From Amoebophrya sp. A120 (lineage: Eukaryota > Sar > Dinophyceae > Syndiniales > Amoebophryaceae), in NCBI GenBank assembly GCA_905178155.1, contig CAJINV010000018.1, positions 1,158,609 to 1,222,608 on the forward strand: DNA of 64,000 bases. The letters run 5' to 3'. Of this stretch, positions 22,301-33,600 are shown in pieces. The position numbers were made by a program, and so were the translations under genes. Position 1 is the stretch's first letter. The number at the start of each line of letters is the position of its first letter. The notes beneath the pieces are model-generated. The model ran no database searches. It was given only the letters and a program-made list of their open reading frames with translations, and was not told where the DNA came from.

Positions 22301-25300
22301 GCGCTTCTGCATCACAGAAAAACGGAGCTCTTGGGTAACGTGCATGACAGATTTAAGAGTCATGCCAGACAAGCATGACAAACATGAACTCTTCCAGACC
22401 CAGACATTTTTACAGTTGATATAAGTAGACCACCTTGATCAAATTTTCTTCTTTTCTCCGCGCCCCATACTCCCCGTAGATCTTTGACACCACGTCCTGT
22501 ATGACCCGCTCAAACGTTACAATCTCAAACCTTACAATAGAATCTGGGTTTTGTATTGCATGATGAGCATGACAGACTCGGACAGCATTCCACTTTCTGC
22601 AATACAAATTTCGCCAGATTGTAGTGCGGATTGGGACTCCAGAACTTGTCATGCGCAAGCCTATGGGAGTAAGCTAGGCAGTGCACTTCTTGCAACACAA
22701 ATTCCAGATTCGATTGTAACGTGTGAGATTGTAACACCTGAGCAGGCTATATCCTGAAAGGAAACCTTCGAGTTCTTCTCGAGTTGAATCAAATCCCGCA
22801 GTTGATTGTCTGACAGCCTCCCCGTCGGCGCGGACAGGGGCCGCAGCTGGTTGTCTTCCTTGATGTAGACCAGCGACTCGTCGACGATCTTCGACCGGGG
22901 GCCGTGCAGGTCAGCCCGGATTTTCCCCTCCGACACGTAGAACACAATTTTGTGGTAGTCCGGCGTTCCTTATCCTGCGCGACAACTTTTTCACCTACAG
23001 TTGCCCTGCCAGTTCGCTTCTTGTGCAGTTGCACATCAAAGTACTTACTTAATAGGGCATTGCAAGCCAGTAAAAAATGCTTTTTCGAAGATGACATCTA
23101 CATGCTTTGTGGTTGCGTCGCTTGGAGCAAGTAGGTCGAGCCGCCACGACCTGTGATCATGCAAAAAAAGATAACAAAGCACTTTATTTTCTACATCTCT
23201 GACTGATAATCTGACTGTCAGAAACGAATGGCATTCGGCTGGGATCGTGAGTTGTCGTGTCTGATATTGGTTCCTGCGCGAATCCGGGCTTCATTTCCTG
23301 CTCCCCTCTCCTGCTGTATTTCAGCGTCATCTTGATGATGGCTAGTTCACCTGTGATAGGGGACGAAATTTCAATTTGTTGGTAAGAACTACGTAGTTGC
23401 ATGACCATTTGTCGTTTCGCTCTGGAGCAGCTGCATTCACTCCGGATACAGTCACCCAAGCAAAAAAGGTACAAAGCTAATCATCTTAGTAAACACCGAT
23501 CCCCTCAACGTGTATTGTGGGCTGCTTCCCGGCTTGCAAGGGGTCGGTGGGCCCGAGTTTGACGGAGTGGTAGATCAATCTGTCGTCGCGCGCTTGGAAG
23601 TATTCACAGACTTTTTTTCCCACTTCTTCCGTCGTTTTCTCTAGCCCGTCGAGCCTGGAACTCGGGTAATACGTCAGAATCCGCTTGGAGCCAAATACCT
23701 GGGGCGGGGTTAGTGAATTTGCTGGATTTCAACATCACACGATTCATCTTGCGCAAAGAGATTACGTCTCTGTAGTAAAAAGACAGTTGACGCGGATCGT
23801 GGCATCGAAAGCACTTCTTCACTTTATTGCTGGTCAACGAGATGCAACAATTTTCACAGCACCGGACGAAAAATGAATCCCGCCAAAAATCTTCTACTTA
23901 CCTCTTCGATTTCTTTGAGGGCGTTACTTCTGCCGGTGAGAAACGACTCGACCGCTCTGTTCTCAAAGGGGTGCTTCAGCCTCCTGACGAGCTTGTCGTT
24001 TCGAAACTGGAAGAGCTCCTCCACCAGCTTCGGGCGCATTCTCCTCACGTCCTTGAACAGGGTCACCCGTCGGACCACCCCGTCCACCTGCGTGTAGGGG
24101 GAATACCGCTCGACTTTTGATTTCATGTAGTACGACACCTTTTCGCCGTGGTAGTACCGCGCTTGAAAATCCGCTGGCGTGATTTCTGTACAAAGAGTTT
24201 ATTTTTTCCAAATAGATTTTGAAAGTCATTTAATTTCATGTTAGTTCTTACAGCCTCTTCTTCTGCCAGAAGCAGAGGCTGTAAAACCATTGAGTTGTTA
24301 TTTTTGTAGCTGTATGCTCCCAGACTTGGAGCATACAGCTACAAAAATAACAAACCCACTGCATAGATCTCCTACAGCTCAGTTCTCCTGCACTCATATA
24401 GTATACCAATCTTTTTGCTCCAGCTCGGTGGGTTGTCCAGGTACTGGACTTTTTCCTTGTTTTTGTCCGCCTGTATCCCACAGAAAAAGCCAGGCAAGGC
24501 ATATTTGTAACGCAAAAAAAACACACAGAAAAGTCGCGCACTGCGTAACGGAACAGCATGGTATGTGCTCGCCCATAGCAATTTTTTTGTTTAGTTATAT
24601 ATGCCCTGCTTGCTTTTTTCTGTATGATAGCCTGGTCCCCGGCGTCGCCGGCACCGAGGTCACCGCCCTCCTCGTCCTCCTTGGCTTCCTCCGAGTCTCC
24701 CCCCTCATCGCCCGCTTGATCCGCAGTGACCAGCACGTACTCGTTATCCCATGTAAAAACGTCCCCACCCCATAGTCAAGATGGAGAATCGGCTAGACAC
24801 ATGCATCCACAAGGTTTGGCTGTTTTGCATGACAAGTTTGGCACCGTAGTGTAGTGCTGTTTGAGGTAGTGAAGCAGCATGACAGATCTAGTATATCATG
24901 CTTATTGGAGCATGACAAACTCCAAAACACGACTAGAAAATGCTTCTCAGGGGGCTCCGCATGAGAAACATTTTCAGCATGCAGACTTGCATGACAACTC
25001 TGGGGTGGGGACGTTTTTAAATACGATACTCGTAAAACCTGGGATCGTTCAGGTTCAGCGAGATTTCGGACGCGGGAATCTCGCTCTGCATGTTCATATC
25101 CTATGTAAAAACGTCCCCACACTGATGTAGTCAAGATGGGGACTCGGCTAGACAAATCCACAAGTTTTGGCTGTTTTGCATGACAAATCTGGACTCATGT
25201 TGCAGAAGTGCTGTTTGAGCTAGCTCAGCAGCATCACAGATCTAGTATATCATGCTGATTGGAGCATGACAAATTCCAAAACACAAATGGAAAATGCTTC

Positions 25301-28300
25301 TCATGGGGCTCCGCATGAGAAACATTGTCAGCATGCAGATTTGCATGACAACTCTGGGGTGGGGACGTTTTCACGCAGGATAGTTCACCCACAGGTTTTT
25401 GTGGTTCCAGACCAGGTCGACCTTGAGATACGGGGAGTCCGCCACTTTGTAACACCTGCCGGTGGAGCACTCGATGTAGATATCTTCTGTCATTCCCCGC
25501 AGCCCCTGCCGAATCAGCACCCAGCAGTGCACGCGCTGGCCGGCATCCTCGGGCATGTCCTAATAAAAAAACATTCATTTAATATTGATGTTCTTCACTC
25601 CCCTAAGATTCCATTCTCGACAAATAAGAAAGATAGGAACCACAACTTATATGAGAGATTTCACATAATTCCACAATGAGCAGAGGCAAACCAACCTAGT
25701 TAGGAGCGCTATTTCAGTTATAACCTGCTCAGGTGTTACAATCTCAAACGTTACAATAGAATGAATTTGTGTTGCAAGAAGTGCATGATCTACCCTACTC
25801 CCACAGGATTACGCATGACAAGTTCTGGAGTCCCAATCCGCAATACAATCTGGCGAAATTTGTATTGCAGAAAGTGGAATGCTGTCCGAGTCTGTCACGT
25901 TGATCATGCAAGACAAGTCTCAGATTCTATTGTAACGCTTGAGATTGTAACGTTTGAGCAGGTCATATCAGTCTCAAAAATATTTTACCTCTTCGTCGTC
26001 GCTGTCACTGCACATGGCCTCGTCATTATCGCAAGAAAAAAGTGTTACAGTTACACATTGTGTTGCAAGACCGGCAACACAGACGACCTTTCTCATGCAG
26101 GAAATGCTTGGGAGCCTCGTTTCCTTCCTGTTTTCCCTTATGATCTTCGCATTACAAGTCTTCTCTGCCACACAGAGAAAATTTGTGATGCAGAAACTCC
26201 AACAAATGTGTAACTGTAACACTTTTTTCTCACGATAGTCATACTTCCTTTTTGCCTCAAGCCTCTCCTTATCCGTCTGCTCCGTTATAAAACCCGACTT
26301 GTTGAAGGGCGGGCGTTTCGGGATGCCCTCTGTCTTCGGTGCGGACTTGGAGCTAGAGCTGCTGGACGAAGACTATCAAATGCAAACATGTATGGGTCTG
26401 GATAGTTGTGATGCAAATCTGTGAATGGTAGGCGCACTCGTAGACGCAGCCAAGCATGACAAGTTTTCGTTCTACTTGCTCTGTCTTTCGTTTTGCGCAT
26501 GAAAAACTGTGTTCTTGCATGGCAGGCAAGAGGATCTTTTCCTGCTCATGCATCACAGACTGAGTTTTAAGAGTCAACATGCCAGCCGAGCATGAGAAAC
26601 TTGCACTCATCTTGTTCCAGAGGACCCAGACATATTTGCAATGCATAAAGACCCGGAGGGAACGATCTCGTTTCGCTCGTCCAACACCGCCAGTTCGACG
26701 GCGCAGTGCTCCATAGTTTCACACTTCGTAGCGATAAACCTTTTGTTTTTTCACTTGTTGCATAATTTTCTAATCCTTCTCCATCCTAAATAAATGATGT
26801 TCTTGACGTGGCTGATTCATTGCTTGGTGCAACACAAACATTCCATATTCAAATCCTAAATCATGCATATTATACACTCGGTACATCAAAATCTACTTTC
26901 TTAATACCGTGGCGCAAACCCGGAAACGCAGTAGGCGTCGTACCCAACTCCGATCAGCATCGAACATAGGAATATGCAATGCAAACATCCGCTTTTCCGC
27001 CCCGGGCGGTGAAAAAATAAAACAAGCTCATTTACTAGCTTGCATCCACATACTTTTAAACACCAGCATCTGGTGGATATGTTGACAAAAGGACCTCCGA
27101 GTCAACGCCTGCTGTGCTGTCGTTCGCCTAAGCACGACATCTCGCTACCGTGAGGGTCCTCATCCTTTTGTGATTTTGGTGATGTACATGTACAACTACC
27201 AGCATGACAATTTTCAGCGCACGGGTTGTAGTTCAACTTGAGAGTACAGATATCCATCTTGCATAGATATTATGCTAAAGTCGAAGGATATCCAGGCAAA
27301 AAACTGTGTAAGTGTAAGTTTCTTTGAGGAATAGCATCACAAGTTTGCTCTGCATAACACAGAAAACCTGTCATGCGTGGCTAGTACGTGAAAACACGCA
27401 CGAAAATTGCCTCTGATGCATGTCCAGCATGACAAGTGTAACAGTTTTGCATTTTCTGCAACACAAACTTACACTTACACAGTTTTTTTCTTGGATAAAG
27501 GAGTCCCCGGCTCGCCAGTCCAAGACCGTGGTTGGACTCGGGATTACCTTGGGGTACTTGTTATCAAATGCAAAAATGTCTGGGTCTGGAAGGGTGCGAA
27601 CTTGTGACGCATACTTGGATCACACAAAAATCTGTTATGCTTAGACAGCAAAGGGCGTTCCTTTTCCTGTCGCCGAAGGAAGGCGTTTGTCATGCGGATT
27701 AAGCATTGGGAAACCGTCTCAAAACCTGTGACGCTAGGCCTTGCATGGCACACCTTGCTTCTGTGTCAAGCAGACACAGCATCACAAACCTCAGCAATTT
27801 TCCAGACCCAGACATATTTGCAATCCATACTTGTCCACGGGAATCAATTCCTCGTAGTTCAGTCGGTCCGCCACGTAGTCCGCGCAGGTCTGGTACTCAT
27901 ACAGTTCTTGGTACGGCAAGTGCGTGGGTTTTATGGTCGTGGGCAGAAATTTCGGCACGTCGCACTCGTTCGGGGGACACAGGAAAAGAAAACGGTTCCC
28001 GTACACCTGGTGAGAAAGTTGATTTTCCACCTCCTACCTAGTCGGAGAGAAGATTTTAATAGTCTTTACTTCCACGACCTCGACCCCCGTAAGTAGCTGC
28101 GATAAAGAAAAAGAACCGAAGATAATAATTGATTTTGATACTTAAATCGACCTGGATAAAATTACCTGTCACAACCCACACATGGCATGCAAGCAACTCT
28201 ATTCGTACAACGGGTGGTCGGATTGCCAACAAGAAACGCAAGTGCTGGCATGAGTCGATGAAATAGTTGCATGAAGTGAAACAAGTCAAAGTGTAAAAAA

Positions 28301-29195
28301 GCTGTAGATGAAGCAACTTCCAATATAATTCCATACCGACAGGAACTGCTGCTCGAATTCTGACACATGCTGCAGCAGCAGGTCTTCTTTTGGGGAATTG
28401 GACTTGTAACTCGGTGGTATGTTTTCCGTCGTGCTGTCCCGAAACCGACGTGACCGCACCTCCTTCTGGTTCACCCGGGCTTATTATCCGGTGGAAAAGC
28501 AGTACAGCACCATAGCAGACAGAGACTTTCATGCCTGTTCTTACGGTTCTTCTTCTTTTCCTGTCTACGTGTTGACAACTGGGGGTTCTTGTTGCGATGG
28601 CAACAAGAAGTCGTGGTCGATGTTTTTTTCATTAAAAAAATATGGACAATGAACAACAAAAATCAATGTAAATTTGCCGTTGATGGTCGTGCTCCTGAAC
28701 TACATGCCAAATTATCGGAGACCGAAAAAACCGCATCGCAAGGATCATCTTCTCGGCACAATAGAACTCGTTCTGCAGTAGTGCTGTCCACCAAAAGTTT
28801 TTCCGGTCGATATTTTTGCCTTCATCATTTCCACGGCATCGGCCTCTTGTTTCTTCGCCGCTTCTATCAAATGCAAATATCCCTGGATGTCTGGAAGGTT
28901 GCAACTTGTGATCATGCTGTCCTTGGATTGTTCTAAAAAATCTGAATTGCATGAAAAGCAATAGGGGTCCAGTTTGTGCTTCGCGGGGAGGGCATTTGTC
29001 ATGCGGTATAGAAGGCATCAGGAAGCCCTCAAAAAATCTGTGATGCTAGGGCATACAATACTGGCGTCAGGGGTCTTGCAAAATATGCATGACAGTCTTC
29101 CAGACCCAGACATTTTTGCAATCAATAGCTTCTGCCGCGGCCGCCGGGTCCGCGGCGGCGCCCTCCGCGGGAGGCGGTGCGGCCGGGGCGGACAT
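19396..29195 (-). CDS. DRC7: Dynein regulatory complex subunit 7 (CCDC135/FAP50-like)
   Basis: Subunit of the nexin-dynein regulatory complex of motile cilia. The start is ATG 29193-29195 (MSAPAAPPPAEGAAADPAAA). Family-typical blocks in order: PPSYKSNSPKEDLLLQHVSE; YGNRFLFLCPPNECDVPKFL; PTHLPYQELYEYQTCADYVA; VIPSPTTVLDWRAGDSFDFS; CSMLIGVGYDAYCVSGFA (transglutaminase-like region); RVHCWVLIRQGLRG; DLVWNHKNLWVNMQ; SWSKKIEITPADFQARYYHG; YTQVDGVVRRVTLFKD; HKIVFYVSEGKIRADLHG; and at the end SQAMFRIQILEQRLARHEMH with EDPRLSAMWQKK, stop at 19396. Fourteen introners are present, 13 of them breaking coding sequence and one (25719-25967) nested in a GT-AG intron. Canonical introns include 24186-24406, about 25562-25990 and about 19585-20492. 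One junction near 22140 may use a GC donor. Confidence 0.94.
19761..19794. repeat. Intronic copy of a DRC7 exon end and splice donor
   Basis: These 34 bases repeat 20485-20518 with two differences. The second site is the real exon end (NVEK followed by GTACAAAT). The copy lies on the far side of the minisatellite, so the array is bracketed by direct repeats and a second potential donor exists. Confidence 0.8.
19800..20255. repeat. Palindromic minisatellite, about ten 44-46-bp units
   Basis: Each unit has arms AATCTCATGCCC and GGGCATGAGATT around a 7-9-nt centre (TCGGCACCA or TGGCCACAA), with spacers alternating between CGGAGCCCGG and TTGGAGCAGGCA types. Every unit can fold into a hairpin. 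The array fills part of a canonical intron of DRC7 (about 19585-20492). Confidence 0.9.
20318..20400. repeat. CTTAAG-rich palindromic cluster
   Basis: Repeated TTCTTRAGG and CTCTTAAGGAGCT words, each a small palindrome, occur in tandem within the same DRC7 intron, between the minisatellite and the splice donor. Confidence 0.7.
20527..20848. mobile_element. Introner, family C (322 nt)
   Basis: GCATC flanks it at 20522-20526 and 20849-20853. Excision joins KKRAQM to QRRGGDNVEK in DRC7. Confidence 0.9.
20928..21212. mobile_element. Introner, family A (285 nt)
   Basis: AGGCG (20923-20927) and GGGAG (21213-21217) share three of five bases. Excision joins DFRKR to RLDRAQII in frame. Confidence 0.86.
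21297..21558. mobile_element. Introner, family A (262 nt)
   Basis: AGTCG flanks it at 21292-21296 and 21559-21563. Excision joins RYLV to DFQGKAL. Confidence 0.92.
22167..22422. mobile_element. Introner, family A (256 nt)
   Basis: TAAGT flanks it at 22162-22166 and 22423-22427. The left end starts TGTC instead of TATC. The upstream exon ends KVVYL; only a few codons follow before the next intron. Confidence 0.88.
22500..22751. mobile_element. Introner, family F (252 nt)
   Basis: Family F ends (type TATAACCCGCTCAGGTGTTA followed by CAATCTCAAACGTTACAAT). TCCTG flanks it at 22495-22499 and 22752-22756. Excision joins VSFQ to DVVSKIYG. Confidence 0.92.
24186..24406 (-). other. Canonical GT-AG intron of DRC7 holding two stacked hairpins
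   Basis: The donor GTATAC and the acceptor CAG join WSKKI to EITPADF exactly as in DRC7 homologues. Inside is a perfect hairpin with 24-nt arms (24297-24320 and 24328-24351, 7-nt loop) and an imperfect hairpin at 24251-24281. The hairpins do not match any introner terminal repeat in the window. Confidence 0.85.
24474..24629. mobile_element. Introner, family E (156 nt)
   Basis: GCCTG flanks it at 24469-24473 and 24630-24634. Excision joins GDQA to DKNKEKV. Confidence 0.9.
24745..25028. mobile_element. Introner, family B (284 nt)
   Basis: CTCGT flanks it at 24740-24744 and 25029-25033. Excision joins RFYE to YVLVTAD, matching the DRC7 alignment. Confidence 0.92.
25097..25382. mobile_element. 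Introner, family B (286 nt)
   Basis: GTTCA flanks it at 25092-25096 and 25383-25387. Excision joins NLWVN to MQSEIPA. Its interior is very similar to that of the neighbouring copy at 24745-25028. Confidence 0.92.
25719..25967. mobile_element. Introner, family F (249 nt), nested in an ordinary intron
   Basis: TCAGT flanks it at 25714-25718 and 25968-25972. Unlike the others it lies inside a GT-AG intron (about 25562-25990) that joins SDDEE to DMPEDAGQ, so it does not itself break coding sequence. Confidence 0.88.
26027..26237. mobile_element. Introner, family G (211 nt)
   Basis: GTCAT flanks it at 26022-26026 and 26238-26242. Excision joins KRKYD to EAMCSDSDD. Confidence 0.92.
26374..26647. 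mobile_element. Introner, family A (274 nt)
   Basis: AAGAC flanks it at 26369-26373 and 26648-26652. Excision joins VPSGS to a poly-Ser stretch. Confidence 0.91.
27289..27497. mobile_element. Introner, family H (209 nt)
   Basis: Family H ends (type TATCCAAGCAAAAAACTGTG followed by TAAGTGTAAGT). AAGGA flanks it at 27284-27288 and 27498-27502. Excision joins AGDSF to DFSII, a conserved DRC7 block. Confidence 0.92.
27562..27829. mobile_element. Introner, family A (268 nt)
   Basis: CTTGT flanks it at 27557-27561 and 27830-27834. Excision joins LIPVD to KYPKVIPSP. Confidence 0.92.
28865..29127. mobile_element. Introner, family A (263 nt)
   Basis: GCTTC flanks it at 28860-28864 and 29128-29132. 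Excision joins AAAAE to AAKKQEADA near the DRC7 N-terminus. Confidence 0.92.
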
Positions 29196-30637
29196 TTCTT
29201 ACTTCGAGTTTTTGTTCTTGTCCGATCTATATTACCTCGTGGTTCGCTACAATGAATTCCATTTTACATTTTCATGCTGTAGTAAGTACCTTTGCAACAC
29301 CAGCACGACCACGCCGTTAGAATCAGTTCCGAATTCAACATCCTCGGCTACGAATAAAATGCACTCAAGAAATCCAACTGGTCGTAATATGCCCCGGTCG
29401 TGGTTCTTGTCTCGTCGTTTTATTTACTGTGCCACAACAACGAGCACGGTGCAAGCACAAAATGTCGTAAAGAACTGGTGCAGCACGAGCACCTCTTCTC
29501 ACATCACAGTGGTCCACGATAAAAATTCTTCGAGTAGCTTCTACTTCTTCTCCACTCTACTTAAGCGAACCGCACTCAGCTCTCAGGCTGACGGTTCAGT
29601 CTCTCGATAAAATTCTCATTCATTTTTCCCGATCAAGCATTGCGTCGATTGTGTTTTTACTGATATGATCCAGCGCAGCTGTAAACCGCAAGGAGCGACG
29701 CCGAATGATAATGAAACGAAAACGATGAAAATAGCTCCTGAAAAAACGAATGTCAGAATCGCAGAGGATTATATCAAGGGGCGACGAGGGAGGTTGGTAC
29801 GCAGACATAATGAAATACAGCGAACAAAACAAAACGATGCGAATCACCACCAGGAAACCACGAGCCGCCTCGATAGCGGTTTTTGGAGCGATTCATGCTT
29901 GCATAATTTTTCGGGTTGTTGATATCAAATATGGGATCATGTTAATGTGCTGTTTGCATCTATTTCTTACTTCCAAATCCAAATGCAGCGGCTCTTATTT
30001 CGCTGCACTTGTAATATCGTGTGCTGAGATGCTGAGGATGAAAGCAGGGGAGATGGGTCGGGAAAAGATAAATTTCTTGGCGCAGAAGCGCAAAAATTAA
30101 GTCGTGGATGACTCAACTAATTAAGGAGAAAAACCATGCCCGCGCAAACGGCAATGTCGTTTTTCTGTCAAAAAGTGTACTAGGGGTTGTACGCGTGTGT
30201 ATGTAGAAGAGGTGGTCTTCATCTTCTACTTCGGGCAAAATAATGATGAATTTTCTTCGCAGCACCGGACACGCTGTGCGATCTTTGCCTGTAGAGACAG
30301 GCAAAAGTTTTCTTAGCACTGCTTCTGTTCAAATCGGATTACAGTTTGGTGGTAGAGAACCTTCTCGTCGATGCCGCGCGCTCTACCATCACATCGTGCG
30401 AATGCAATGCAAAGTAGGTGTTCTCGTCGTGCACGCAAAAAGAAAAAGTATGAACGCAAAAAAATATAAATTTGTTGTGCAAAATGAAACGTTGTACACT
30501 CGCAAAAAGAATCTTTCGCAAATCTGACACTGAAATGTATAACAGGGTTCAAGTAGGGTTATGAAGAGGTGATACAACTGCGTGCAAGAAATACTGTTTT
30601 GTCGATACCGGCAGAAAAGTCGGCACCTTTTCTGCAC
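29196..30637. other. Intergenic spacer
   Basis: AT-rich, with no supported gene, introner or notable repeat. It separates the DRC7 start from the stop of the membrane-protein gene. Confidence 0.5.
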
Positions 30638-33600
30638 CTACAGCTCTTGCATCCCTGAGGGCAGGTTTCCACCAACGTTCCCAGTATGGACGCGTCAGGT
30701 TTGAAATCGTGAAAGTTGAAATAATTTGTAATGCATAAAATGCATGACCCGAGGTACGTGCGTTGCAGAGCAGGCAAGTGAGGCTGATTGTAGGCCTGTT
30801 TGGGGTTACAGCTCGAGCTGCTGAAGTAGCATGAGAAAATCCCTCTCCTTTGCCTAAACAGCATGACAAACTGGATTTAGGGACCACCGAAATTTGTCAT
30901 GCGCCACTTGGAATCTGGTTTCCAACTGGCGTCCATTTTATGCATGACAAATTATTTCAACTTTGTCGATTTCAACTCTGACACATCCATACCCAGAAGA
31001 TGGGATGTATTCCGCCCCCGACGGCAAACTCGGCATCGGCGTTTCCTTCAGCGCCCCTCCATCCTGTTTTTTGTTTTTTTTTGTCTTTATTGCATGACAT
31101 AAACAGACTGTCTTTATTGCATGACACATTTTTTCAGAGGTATTAAGTGAAATGTGCAAAACAAAAAATTCACAGTTTACCACAGTCGCGCTCTTCCTCT
31201 TATCTGGCGGTTTCCCCGGCTTCCCCCGGTTCCCGCGGTTCTTCAAAAAATCGAGCCGTTCCGTGTTGCCCTTCTTGTTTTTCTGCGGGCCCTTTCCAGC
31301 AGCGCTCTCCTCGTCCGAGCTATCCTCGTCTTCGCCACCCCCCGAGCTCGTCTCCGGCGGCTCTTGCGCTGCCGCGGACGATATCAATTGCAAATGTGTC
31401 TGGGTCCGGAAGAGTGCCAGACTTGTCGCGCAGGTTTTCCATGACCCACGAGGTCTGGTATGTAAGACATAGCATGACAGATTCTGTGAGAGTTCTATCA
31501 TGCCTATCCTGCATGAGAAACCGCCTCTCCATTGGCTCAAAAGTGGACAGCCTTTGGTAATCACGCAACACAGATTTTTCGATGATTCAGATTTAGCATG
31601 ACAAGTTGCTTTGATGGTCCAGACCCAGACACTTTTGCATTTGATAGACGAAGGCGGGCCGCGAGCGTCCTCCTCCAAGAGATTCTCGCGCTCGGTCTGG
31701 TCGTAAACCGGCGCGCCGCTGCCGGCACTCTTCGGAAACGCGGCGCTTCCGCTTATCAAAAGGAAAAATCCACCCTCCCCATATCAAAACGAAAACTCTG
31801 CTGCTGGATTTGGATACACAGATCCGATGCGTGCTGCAGTAGAGGACAGCACGCAGATCGTAAGCCTAGCTGGGGCATTTTGTTGTAGGCGCCTCGCATG
31901 GTGGACGGCTGCCCTGTAGGCTCCTTTACAGCATTGAAAACCGCCTGAATAACGTGGCGGACAGCCTGAACTTGCCCTCTTGCAAGACAGACGCGATTTG
32001 TAGTCACAAATCTGCATCGCAAATTTTCAGAAAGATGCGCTTTCAATATGGGGAGGGGGGATTTTTCCTCACAATACCGCTTGCGCTCCCCATAACCTCC
32101 ACTTGCGATCCGTGGCTCGAGCGCAGATCCGACGCCAGTTTCGGAGCATTAGACCCGGCGCTCTTGTTTTTCATCGCGGTAACACTCCCACTCGAGGTGT
32201 TCACCCCAGTTTTGTTGTTCATCTCGCTGCTTCGTCGATTTTTTAGAGGTTCTCCTTTTGAATTATTGTTGCTATTAACCGCGTCCATACCGTCCTCGGG
32301 AAAATCTGGCGGCTGCAAAAATCCCTGCGAAGCACGGGAAACTTTGCGACCTGGGAGGAAGAGTATTTTTTCACATATTGTAGATTCTAGATTCCTTTTT
32401 CAGTTGAGTACTTCCTTCTATGAAACACATCATCGGTTGACATTGATGATGAAGTCATGCAAAATACTAAAGTGATGTAAGCAATGCAAGCACAACTTTT
32501 ATTTCTACCTGCGGTGCCCCCGGAGCTATTGTTGGTTTCCTCTACGCTGAGCGCGTCCGTTTTGATCCTGCCCGAATTGGTTTGTCCCACGATGTGGGTG
32601 GTGACGCTTCCCCCACCCGACCTCTCCGCGGCGGATAACCGCTCGCCCTGGGAGATGCCCGCCTGCACGCTGCTTCCGCCCGCGGCCTTAGTGCCACTCC
32701 CCTCCGGCTGCGGCGCACCGCCTCCCGCTCCTCCGGGAGAAGTTGCAGCTCCTCCTGGCTTTGTTCCCGAAGATTTGTTTTTCGGGTCTTTGGCCCCCTT
32801 TTTCTTATGCTGTTTGTCGCCTGCGGGCGGCTGTTCTACCACGGTCGCGCGGTCGCCCGAGAATCCGAAGGCGGAACAGTAAATCAGTACCGCGCACCCC
32901 AGCACCCCGATAATGGACGCCCCGAGGAGGGCCAGGCTATCCAAGCAAAAAACTGCGCAAGGGTAACTTTGTGTTGCAGACGTTGCAATACAGTTACACT
33001 TGTCATGCTGGATGTGCATCAGAGGCTATTCTCATACGTGTTTTCACGTACTAGCACGCATGACAGGTTTTCATCTCTGTCATGCAAAACAAATCTGTGA
33101 TGCTGTTCCTGCAAAAAAGTTACACTTACACACTTTTTCTCTTCGATACAAGCCGCACGGACTGCACAGAAAGTCCACAACCTCGTTCCCGGTGTCGGAG
33201 GATGTGCCGCCGCCTTGTATGGAAGCGTCAGGACTGAAATCGACAAAGTAGAAATAATTTGTGATGCATAAACCGGATACAAGTTGGCGCCTAGTTTCCA
33301 AGTGGCGCATGAGAAATTTGGGTAGAGCCGAAATCCAGTCTGTAATGCTCTTTAGGTAAGGAAGACGCCTTTTGTCATGCTACTTGAGCAGCTCCATTTC
33401 TACCCACCAACAGGCTCACAGTCTGCCTGTCTTGCCTACTCTGCAAGACAGGCATTTTGTGGGTTGCAGTTTATGCATGACAAACCATTTCAACTTTGAC
33501 GATTTCGATCCTGACGCTTCCATACCTTGCGGAGCGAGGTTCTCTGCAGATAAATTCGTTTGATTCGCCCCGCCCGCGTCGGTTCTTGTGTTGGACGACG

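Noticed and set aside
26712..26714. ATG at 26714 as the start of a separate DRC7-like gene
   Set aside because: The upstream exons (27300-29195) carry the N-terminal half of the same protein and align with one DRC7 chain, so this ATG is internal.
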